Positions 19,401 through 31,400 of a stretch of DNA of 64,000 bases are shown here, one piece after another (the stretch's first letter is position 1; each line of letters opens with the position of its first letter). Under the pieces are notes generated by a model. It ran no database searches and was not told the DNA's origin. It saw only the letters and a program-made list of their open reading frames with translations. The stretch comes from Notolepis coatsorum. Taxonomy: Eukaryota; Chordata; Actinopteri; Aulopiformes; Paralepididae. A program made the position numbers and the translations under genes. Location of the stretch: positions 14,668,904 through 14,732,903 of the forward strand of contig OZ020593.1 in the NCBI GenBank assembly GCA_963971535.1, written 5' to 3'.

Positions 19401-22400
19401 TCAAGTAAATCTAGTTTGGGGGCTGCGTTTCAGTGTCTTTTCCTCAACATGTTCCACGCCGCCGTTTTGAAAAGGGGTTTCCGCCATTTTGGAGCACTGA
19501 TGACTGTTTTGAATAGGGTTTCCGCCATTTTGGAGCACTGCTAACTGTTTTGAATAGGGTTTCCCGCCATTTTGGAGCACTTTAACTGTTTTGAATAGGG
19601 TTTCTGCCATTTTGGAGCACCGATAACCGTTTTGAATAGGGTTTCCGCCATTTTGGAGCACTGATAACTGTTTTGAATAGGGTTTCCCGCCATTTTGGAG
19701 CACTGATGATAACTGATTTGAATAGGGTTTCTACCATCAATAATAATAATTTTGTTACTTAGAAAGTCGCAACTTAGCACTTTGGTTTGTTCATTCTTAG
19801 GAAACATTTAGGAATCGGTAGGCCTGTCGTGTTTTAGAGATCAGCTAAATTACTATACATTCTATGCCTCCAAGCACAAGATGATTTTATCGTTCTTCAG
19901 TTTCCTATAATCATCTTATTGATTATTAGAGTCTGATGCATAGTCATGACGCTAACGGCAGTTCAACAGTGTAAAGCTTCCCCCTCAGGTCGCTCCTCTA
20001 GTCTCTTCCAGAGGAAACGGCAGATTGAATCTGGATTCATTATGTCAGATTCCTAATGCGTTGTTTTGGGGGCAAAGTTTTGGTTAACATTTCCTACAAC
20101 TCTTTTAAAATGTTCTGTGATCTGATTGTCCTGTGTGCTATTAGTGACGCAGCCATTGAGAACCGTTGTCTTGTGTTGCACACCTTAACGACACTGAGAA
20201 AGATCGCCCCCCCTCCCTCCCTCACGGAAAAGCACCCATGCTTGATATCGTATGGTTCATGACCAATATGTTTCCAGCACAGGTGATCCATACCTCAAAG
20301 CGTTGACTCGTTTTTCTCTCTCGGCATTGCTTTTTTATTTTATTTTTATTTATGAAAAAGAGACCTTGGGACAAAATCAGATTTTCTTTTTCTTTGTGGA
20401 AAAGTAAAGATTATTTTTTTGTCGCTTGCCAATAATTGTCTGAGGAAGATAAAAACTTAACTAATACTAAAGTAAATCCGAGACGTAGAGGGAACCACAG
20501 TGGCGAGGCTCGGCCTCCAGTGTACCGCGGGTAGAAACTCTGGTAGTCTGTCCGAGGAAGGCTATGCTCTCTTTCTCTCTAGAGTACAGTGGGCTAGTTG
20601 TGCAGACATAGTGGAGACGGAGGAGAGAGTCTCCATGGCCAACACTAACGCAGCGTCCTGTCCCCACAGGGAAGATCCCCGAAGAGGCCAAGGCCTTGTC
20701 TCTCTTGGCGCCCGCAGCCCCGGTGCCCACTCTGATCCCCGGCGGCGGGCTGCTGCCCCTTCCCACCCCGGCGCCCCCCGCTCAGAGCGTGATGAGTACG
20801 CCCGGTCTGGTCCCCGGCGACGGGCTGCTACCCACTCCATCGCCCATTCAGAACGTGAGTACTTTCTATTTATTTTATTTTTATTTATCCTTTATTTATC
20901 CAGGAATGTCCCATTGAGATACACGATCTCTTCTTCCAGGGAGTCCTGACCAACACGGCACACAACAAGTTTCAACATAAAACGGGGCATTAAACAAAAA
21001 ACATACAATTCGAATATAAATACAGAAGGCCATTTGTGCAGTGGCAAGGAGCATAATCACATCAGCAATAGCATCAGGTAAAACAGTTACATGTTTCATG
21101 AAGGGCTAGTCGTAGCGTACCTTTAAAAGCATTCACAGTAGGAAGTGCCTCTAGACAAAGTTTTACTTGCAGCGTATTCCATAAAAAGGGAGCATAGTGG
21201 GAGAATGCAGCTTTACCGAGCTCTGACTGCATCAAAGGGACATTTAAAAGCATCCCATTTGCTGCTCGTCTGGTATTAAAAAAGCCAGTATAAAAGGACA
21301 GAAGTCTGGAGATATATAAGGGCAGCTTACCTAGCAATGACTTAAGGATAAAAATCAACATGTGTGATTGTACGCTTCTGAACACGTGTACACTCGCTCT
21401 GGACGGCTACGTTCACACTGTATGCAAAAGATATGCTGAAATCTGATATTTATTTTGCTCATACATGACTTATCTGGGGGGGGGGTGGGGCGGGGTTCAT
21501 GACAGTGTGAACAGCTCAAATCTCATGGAATCTGATCTTTTCCATTCTGATTTGGACCACTTTCATATGTGGTTCGTTCAATCAATCTTTATTTAATCTT
21601 GAAGGATCATTGAGAGCAAACTCATTTACAATGACGTTGGGAGTATTTGTATTAACACATGATGAATACAAAAAAATTATATAGGAACAAAGTCAATCAA
21701 TTAAACATTTTAAATAATTTGTAAACGACTACAGACTGTGGTGAAGTGGTTTGCTATTACAGATTTAAACTGACCAATAGATACTAATTTATTGAGTTTT
21801 ATGGTTTCTGGGGCACAGAAGCTAAAGGCAGATTTTCCTAATTCAGTGCAAAATCTAGGAACCTTAAGTGTAAAAGTCAATCACCAGAGTTAATGTGATG
21901 ATATCCAGGTTAAAAGCATATTAGAATAAAAATGAAACGATGTTTATGGAAAACTATCATTACATGCGTTCAAACACAGGATTACCGGTATATGAAAATG
22001 TAGCTTATCGCAAGATTCCGATCCATTCTGTCTGTTGCATCGGTTTAAAATGAACCACAACAGCCAGTAGTGCAGGTTTAACCTTCCGTATTCTCGCCGT
22101 GAAAGGGTTAACCAATTTGGTAGTGTGGCAGTGAAAAGGTTAACCTAATCAAAGACTCAAGTCACCCAAACAACTGCCTCTTTGAACTGCTGCGGTCAGG
22201 CAAGCGCTACCGGAGCCTCATGGCCAGCACAGAGACACTCAGAAGGAGCTCCTATCCCATCTAGGCCATCGGGATGCTCAATGACAATGACACTATGTAA
22301 CAACCCATCATCTACACACACTGTGCACACATCCACATACACACACGTACACACTCACTCTAAACAAACACTCACCTTACCACTCACTTTATTCACTTTA

Positions 22401-25400
22401 ACACACTTTATATTTATCTATTAAAGAGATTTGCACAACATTCATACCTCATTTGCACCCTACTAACCCACGTTTTGTACCTCTGCATTCTACCTCACTG
22501 TTACTCATTTTACTCTGTATTGTCTGTATTGTATATTGTATATATGTATATTGACTTTACCTACTTTTTACTTCTAAATATTTTTGTACTTACTTTATTT
22601 TTACTGTACGTAGCACATACAGACACAAACATTTCACTATAAAGTATTCTGTATTTTGTTCTGACAAATAAATAACAAATGTGAACTTGAACCTTCCGTA
22701 TTGTCGCAGTGAAAGGGTTAACCAATTTGGTAGTGTGGCAGTGAAGGGCTTAACCAATTTGGTAGTGTGGCAGTGAAAGGCTTAACCAATTTGGTAGTGT
22801 GGCAGTGGAAGGGTTAACCTTCCGTATTGTCACAGTGAAAAGGTTAACCAATTTGCTAGTGTGGCAGTGAAAGGGTTAACAGAGGTCTTCCATGTGTGTC
22901 ACAGCAGCCACTGCTGCCGCAGCCGCCAACAGCGCACACGCCGCAGCCCCAGACGCCGCAGCAGCAGCAGCCACTGCTACAGATAACGCCGCAGCTCAAC
23001 CTGCCCATCGCCAGCCGGGTGTCGGCGGCCGTCCTGGAGGCCACGGCAGCGGCAGCAGCAGCAGCAGCGGCGGCCCAGCCCCCTCTCATGGGGAACGTAG
23101 ATCCGTCCAAGATCAACGAGATCAGGAGGACGGTCTACGTCGGCAACCTGAACTCGCAGGTATGTTTTTATTTTATTAAATTTGTTTTACTTGGCGGGAG
23201 CTAGACGACGCACCCTCTGCGGTTCCTTTCGCAGCCGAGTCCAGCGGCACGGCTGCTTTCGGGGTCATCTCTGATGTAGGGGAGTTCTCTAGTAGTGTTT
23301 TCACGATACAAACAATTCTGACTTCGATACCGATACCACCAGCCCTAAGTATCGCGATACTGCGGCAAAAACTAATATCTTTTTTTATTATTAAAATAAC
23401 CAAATATTGACTAGTGATGCACGATATATCGGCCGCCGATATAATATCGGCCCATATGGCAGTTTTTTTTACACATCGGTATCGGTCCGATATCAAGATG
23501 GGGCCGATAAAAAAAAAAAATATATATATATAATTTTTTTATAATTTAAAAAGCGGAGCGGACGATACTAATAAAATGGGATTATTGGACCATTTTTAAT
23601 GGCTGGGTAATATATCGCAATACCTTTCTAATATCGGTGTATCGTGCGATACTATTCTCTAGAATAGAATGCAGCCACGCTGCTGGACTTGGAGAGAGAC
23701 TGCTGGAGCAGCCCGTAAGTCTCCCACGTAGAAGGAGGGTTGTCTTCACTGAAATTATCTAGATTTCCATCTGTAAAGTTCCCTATTTTCCACTCTGTCC
23801 CCTGGACCTGGCGCAGCACCCATCTATCATCCATAGAGCGACACTATTATCACCGACATCCCCTTTGAACAGCCCATCTGAGGTTTCTCTCTAGTCTGTT
23901 GTTCTTCATCTTCATTGGGGAATGTCTGGGAGGAGTGTCTCATATTTGGATTTTATGGTGTTTTTTTGTTCTTGATTCATTGTGTGATGTTTCTTCTTGA
24001 CTTGTTCAAAGAAGACTTGCACAGCCCATGGGGGCATTACCTTGTGATTTCGGGCTTTACAAATAAATGACGGGGACAGTTCAGTTACGAACGCCGTCCT
24101 TCGGATGAGACGCCAAACCGAGGTCCCCAGGGCGTCTATTGTAAAGAGTAGGGGGTCCCCCGACTTTTCAGGTCTATCACATCAAGGCCACCTAGCCACC
24201 TAATTGGCTGGTCTGTAACCCTCCCTCCACCTAATTGGCTGGTCTGTAACCCTATCTCTCACTAATTGGCTGGTCTGTAAGCCTCCCGCCCCCTGCAGCT
24301 CCTCCACCAGGCTGTTGCTGTAAATTAGAATGTGTTCCGAGTTAACTTGCCTGGTTGAATAAAGGTTTATTGTAGGCGATCCTTCATGCTGCTGATATTT
24401 ATGCCACAGCGACCGGCTCCTGCTGTGATCCTGTTGGCGGCTGTTTAACATGTGTTTGTGCAGCGAGGGGAACAGCTCTATCTGACCCCTACGCTCTGCA
24501 TCTTCCAACTACACGCCCTCAAGACCCCTACGAAGTTCGAATCCCAAAAACAGGCTTCGGGGACAGCGCTAGTTCAGAGACAGCCTTTTCCCACAAGACA
24601 AGGACAAGAACAGGAGATAGCCCTATTAAAAAAGAAAATCTTGAACACACGCACCTCTTAAAAACTCTTGAACCCTGCACCTTAATATGCACATACACTT
24701 ATACACAAGACACGTTCTGTAAATAATTGACTACTTTATTTTTACCTTACCTCATTTTATATTTAATTATCTTACTACTACTACTTATTGTTACCATTCT
24801 TGTATCCGTTGTCGTTTCTTAATTGTGCACCCTTGAGGTCTCGAGCTCACTCACTCATTACCTGCAATGCCCCTGCATTTTTGTGTATTTGACAAAATAA
24901 AGAACTTTAACTTAAAACATTTTAAACATTTTGCATCCCTTCCAGACCACCACCGCAGAGCAGCTGCTGGAGTTCTTCAAGCAGGTTGGAGACGTGAAGT
25001 TCGTGCGGATGGCCGGAGACGAGACTCAGCCGACGCGCTTCGCCTTCGTAGAGTTCGCTAACCAGGAGTCGGTCTCCAGGGCCCTGACCTACAACGGGGT
25101 CATGTTCGGAGACAGACCCTTGAAGTATGTATGAGATGAGATATTCCTTTATTGATCCCCTTGGGGAATCAATAAAATCAGCAGAGGGCGCTGTTGGCCC
25201 TGAATTAGTTAAGAGTCAGATAGTCCTAACGGTGTTTATTATTAACACTTTCAGAGCCGGCCGTGTTTTCCTTTTTACCCCCTTGAATGCCCATCATCCA
25301 CTTCAATGTTAGCGTTAATATCGCCTAATCTATGTTTTAAATCATGGCTATGTGTCTAATCTGCCCGTCGCTTATCAATGACTCATTTTCCAGTCAACAT

Positions 25401-28400
25401 TGTCGAAGCGGATTGTTTTTGTATCGGTTCATTTCCGTTTGATAGCATCTTGAAAAGCCCTCGTTTTCAAGGAAAATACAAATATTCCATAATAAACGGA
25501 ATATTCTAGAATACACAAAAAACGTTCAAATTTTTTTGGCCTATTTATGAATCGTTTTCAAATAAACGCTATATTATCGATAGTATATGTGTACGTATGC
25601 ACACTATATAGGCGCTCTGATATCTGATCTGATATATTTCCTGATCGATCGCTCGCACAGCCAAACAGCCATATCACACATAGGGGAAAAGCTTATATCT
25701 CCGTGAAAACAGGTCTGATTATCCTAAGACTGGTAAAATAGATTCCTTACCTGAGATCAGATGGTATCCAAAAAGATTATTCCAATTCCTGATCGCCATT
25801 CCAAAAATCGATCCTTTTATTGATCCAATGCTACATACTGTAAACACATATTCCACGCTGTTCTGATGCTCCACAATGAATCCGATCGGCTCGGGTTACA
25901 TGCGTGAGAAGTAAAATGTGGATTCCGGATTTTTTTCTTTTTCATCCATTTTCATTGAGTCCATTCCAAAAGGGTGCATTACCATCTGGGAGACGATAGG
26001 GGGCGCTTTTTTAACATCTGAGCTCCTGATGGGGCTGGTTTCCCAACGGTAGACTCGGTTGATGAAATATGAATTCAGATCGCTAATAAAAAAAGGAAGC
26101 GATAATTGTCGTGCTGGGCATTCAGGGGGCCGGCTGATAACACATGTTATGTCGTCCGTGGCATCCAAAGTGTTAAGGGTCAGATAGTCCTAACAGTGTT
26201 TATAATAAAAAGTCAGATAGTCCTGTATGTATTATGTTATTTACTACCCCACTACACCATCCCAGTGTTGAGAATAGTCGGTACAGTTAATACCAATACA
26301 TGACGTTGTAAAATACCGTAAGTAACTCGGCTCAACTGCTGAACATGAGGGAGATTAAGTTGTTGCCTGTCAATGTGGAGATAAGATATTCCTTTATTGA
26401 TTCCCTTGGGGAAATGCAGGTGTTATAGCAGCATGCGGGAGGGGAGGTACAGGTATGGGCAGGGTAATGGTAGAAAGACATAAATATATAGGCAATAGAA
26501 TTGGATCTGAATATGAAAATAAATCAACCGTGTAAATAATATAATTCACTTTGAATATGAGAAATATAAACTGTAAAGAAAGGTGCAGAGGAGGGTCTGT
26601 ACGCCCTATCGGTTATATTATTATACGTTATAATAAATAAATATGTACTTGTGTGTGGAGAGTTCAGTGTTCTGATGGCCTGGGGGGAGAAGCTGAGCCG
26701 TAGTCTCTCCGTTCTTGTTGCGTGTGTGCAGTAGGCGCTTGCCTGACCGCAGCAGCTTGAACAGGCTGTTGTTGGGCTGGTGGGGGTCTTTCATAATTCT
26801 GCAGGCTCTGGATTTGCACCTCCAGTTATATAATAATAATAACTTTAACGTCTCGCTCCGTCCTCCAGGATTAACCATTCCAATAACGCCATAGTGAAGC
26901 CCCCGGAGCTGACGCCACAGGCCGCCGCCAAGGAGCTGGAGGACGTGATGAAGAGGGTGAGGGAGGCCCAGTCCACCATCGCTGCTGCCATTGAGCCAGG
27001 TACAGTCATCAACTCATCCATCCTACACTCACTGCCCCCACCGAGCCAGGTACACCCCCTCATCCATCCTACACTCACTGCCCCCATCGAGCCAGGTACA
27101 CCCCCTCATCCATCCTACACTCACTGCCCCCATCGAGCCAGGTGCACCCCCTCATCCATCCTACACTCACTGCCCCCATCGAGCCAGGTGCACCCCCTCA
27201 TCCATCCTACACTCACTGCCCCCATCGAGCCAGGTGCATGCACCCCCTCATCCATCCTACACTCACTGCCCCCATCGAGCCAGGTGCACCCCCTCATCCA
27301 TCCTACACTCACTGCCCCCATCGAGCCAGGTGCACCCCCTCATACATCCTACACTCACTGCCCCCATCGAGCCAGGTGCACCCCCTCATCCATCCTACAC
27401 TCACTGCCCCCATCGAGCCAGGTGCACCCCCTCATCCATCCTACACTCTCACTGCCCCCATCGAGCCAGGTACACCCCCTCATACATCCTACACTCACTG
27501 CCCCCATCGAGCCAGGTGCACCCCCTCATCCATCCTACACTCACTGCCCCCATCGAGCCAGGTGCACCCCCTCATCCATCCTACACTCACTGCCCCCATC
27601 GAGCCAGGTGCACCACCTCATCCATCCTACACTCACTGCCCCCATCGAGCCAGGTACACCACCTCATCCATCCTACACTCACTGCCCCCATCGAGCCAGG
27701 TGCACCGTCACCACCACCCGCCTGGTCAGGTGTTGGTCAGGCAAGCGCTACTTGAAGTCTCATGGCCAGCCCAGTACGGAGAGACTCAAAAGGACCTTCT
27801 ATCCCCAGGCCATCAGGACGCTCAATGACTCTATATATAACACTAACCCAATCCATCCATCTACATTCACTGCACACACTCACTTTAAACAAACACTCAC
27901 CCTCAACATTCACTTTAGACACTTTAAACACTACACCATATTTTATCTATTTATTACAAAAAATATTTGCACTACATCCATACCTAATTACCGTAATTCC
28001 TCTAATAGGTCTCAAATACAAGCCGGGTCTCTATTAATGGCCGGGTGCGCTCTTGAGCTAAGCAATTATAAGCCGGCCTCCTAATACAAGCCGGGTTACT
28101 AATATACTGAGCTGCATACTGAGCTAGTTACTTGATTTCACTTTGAAAACGTTGAAATGACCAGTGACCACCTGTAATTGCACTGTTTACTATTTCATAC
28201 AGTACTTGGTTTCAATAAATGAACCCAGTACATTTTACTGGGTTCAAACTGACACAAAATGTTGATTTATTCATTATGATCCGTTTGAAAATTTGAAATA
28301 TAGGCCTCCCTCTTATACAGGCCTCCTCCTAATACAAGCCTGGTACCCGCTACAGTTGAAACAAATACAAGCCGGGGTTACTATTAGAGGAATTACGGTA

Positions 28401-31400
28401 TTGCATTTAGCATATTTCTTTTTAAGTTTGCATTTTTGTATGTCGTTTTTTACTTTAGGTTGTACTTTATTGTATAGTGGTTGGACTTACTTATTTTTAC
28501 TGTATGAAGCACAATCTCAGGGGGCTCATATAGAACCAAGCATTTCACTGTGATGTACATGTACTTTATACGTGACAAATAAAACAAAACTGCGCTCCGC
28601 CGATCGTCTCATGTCTTTGTCTTTGTCTTTCCAGAGGAGAAGGAGGAGAAGAAGCGCTCGTCCAGTCGCTCCAGGAAGTCGAAGCGTTCTCGCTCGCGGT
28701 CACGCTCTCGCTCGAAGACGCGCAGGAAAAGGTCTCGCTCAAGTCACAGGTGAGCAACCGTTACTGGACTCCGACCCGCGCTGAACTCGCAGGGTCTGTG
28801 CGTGCTGGGCTTGTTGTTGAGAGGTCCTGTAGGGGCATCAATGCACTTTATTCAGAGTATCTATCTGCGGGGGTATTAAAGCGTCTTAAAAATGATAAAA
28901 TGCATGATTCTCAATTTAAGGCTTTAAAAGGTATTAAGAAGTGTTGCATCTCATTTGCACAGGTATTCGATTTTCTCGCGGGCAACTCGGCTGTTGGGAG
29001 ATGAAATGATATTAAATATATGAAATGTTTTTGTTTTCTAGTTCTTTGCTATCGGGAGCTTGGTGCGTCTGACGAGAGCTTGAAGAATTAAAATTGGTGC
29101 ATTTTTTTTTTACTATGGTCGTGAAATATGCAATTTAAATAAATATTGGCTCTACTGATTTATTTATAAAAAATGCTCTGACTGCAGAAAAACCTTGGCC
29201 CTCCCTAGCATGACTGAACAGTTGAGAGAGACTTGATGTGAATAATAATGTAGAGTGACATTAATGAAATAAATGAGGTTTGAGGGGACGTGGGATTATT
29301 TTCAAATGTATGAGCATATTTTATTGGATCAATGATTATATATTATTTATTTATTCTTTTTACATCTACACTCTAGTGCAGGATTGATCACAGACACATT
29401 TTTTCCCACTCCAAGAATCTAGTGGGATTTTCTTTCTCTACAAATTGGTCCCTGGCTGTACAATACATTTCGAGAGATAGTTTAGCAAATCAAATCAAAT
29501 GTATTTGTAAGGCCCGACAACACACGTTAATGTCCCCATGGGCCGGACACGTCTTCTTTAAACAAGTCGAGAAGAAACATCACAATAAATCAAGAACACA
29601 AACACCATAAAGTCATTTTTTTTTATAAATGCAACACTCCCAGACATACCCCACGCGAAGGTAAGGAAAAACTCGAGGAGAAACCTTAGAAGGGCCGTTC
29701 AAGGGGGGGATCTCCCTTCTTAGATGTCGGTGATGGTAAAGTGGACGAATTAACCATTTGAAACTTTCTGGACTCCTTGTAAATCATCAAATATATCTGT
29801 TTTTGATCCAGTATTTACAAACATAATGTAAGCAAACCTCTTAAATACAGAAAATATATTTAAACATTCAATGTTTAAACCTGTTGTCTGTTGTCATTCC
29901 TTGGTTAGTATAGAGATGGAAAACGTGTCCCAAAAGGTTGACTCTGAGGAAGACGCTTGTTGGAACGCCAGTCACTCAGACTTGACAAGCTTTTCAGTGT
30001 TTTAAAGTTGTACCCTTCTTGCTGGCTTGTCGTTCAAAACTTGTAAGTCGCTTTGGATAAAAGCATCAGCTAAATGACTAAATGTACTTTGGGTCGTCCA
30101 TGTTGAAGTGTCCAGATGTAAAAGCTTGCTGATTGAAAACACGTCTTGGTTTTTCTTTTTGCGGTCGGGTTACCTTGGTTGGTTTATGGTTGGATCACTG
30201 ACTGGGCCTTTAAAATTTGTCTCTTTCCCCTGTAGGAGCAACAAACCCACTCCGAGAGCACGACCGAGGGTGAACGAGCCCCACAGTTCCCGAGGCGGCC
30301 ACAGGAGGCGCTCACGCTCCAAAGACAAGAAGCGCAGTCGCAGCCCTTTCAAGTACGACCTCATGAATCGCACTCACGCCGGTTTTTAGTGCCAAGTAGT
30401 TTATACATGCAAGGAATTTGATTTGGTCGTTTGGTGCGACATTAACGGACAGACAATTACGGTCGAATAAAAATGGAATATAAACTAACTTAAAATAGAA
30501 GTAGAATTGAATAGAATTATTAGATTAATTTGGCCAGGGCTGTCCAATTGTGCACGATGTGGTCCAGTATATACACTAATTAGAATAAAAATAACAATAC
30601 AGTGGGATGGAATTGCTGTGCAATTGAGCAGTAATGTGCAAAAAGTATGAACAGTGAAGAATGAACAAGTACTGAACAAGTACACTGGGGGGCGACAGTG
30701 GGTTGTGAGGTAAATCAGTCGTCTGGTAATCTGAAGGTTCCCCGTTCGATTCCCACTATTCCTGGGCAGCGTGTCGAAGTTTCCTTGAGCAAGACACTTA
30801 AACCCGAATTGTTCCCGATGAGCAGGTTGGCACCTTGCATGGTTGCCTCCACTGTCGGTGTGCGAGTGAGTGAATGGGTCAAATGTGAGCAACAAATTGC
30901 AAAGCGCTTTAGATAAAAGCTGCTATATAAATGCAGCCATTTACCATTTACCAAGTATGAAGAGTTTTATGATATGACATGGCAACATGTCAAGTCAAAA
31001 GTGTTCCTTTATTAATCCCCATGGGGAAATTCAACTGTCATAGCAGCATTGGGGGGGGGGGGGGTACAGGTAGTAATAATAATAATAATAATAATAATAG
31101 AACAAAGTGCAAGTAGTAATGATAATAGTGATAACGGTAGTAGTAGTGAACAGTAGTGAGTGGCAGGATTCAATCAGGCAGCATGGTCCAAACACTGCAC
31201 CAGAATCCATGTTGCATTTATTATTACGAGTCAGATAGTCCTAACAGTGTTTATTATTAAGAGTCAGATAGTCCTAACAGTGTTTATTATTAAGAGTCAG
31301 ATAGTCCTAACAGTGTTTATTATTAAGAGTCAGATAGTCCTAACAGTGTTTATTATTAAGAGTCAGATAGTCCTAACAGTGTTTATTATTAAGAGTCAGA

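Noticed and set aside
26894..28084. 396-codon open frame continuing srek1 exon 6
   Set aside because: Reads through the donor into the 46-bp array and then a LINE. Joining to exon 7 gives the conserved EPEEKEEKK, so the splice is real and the extension is not.
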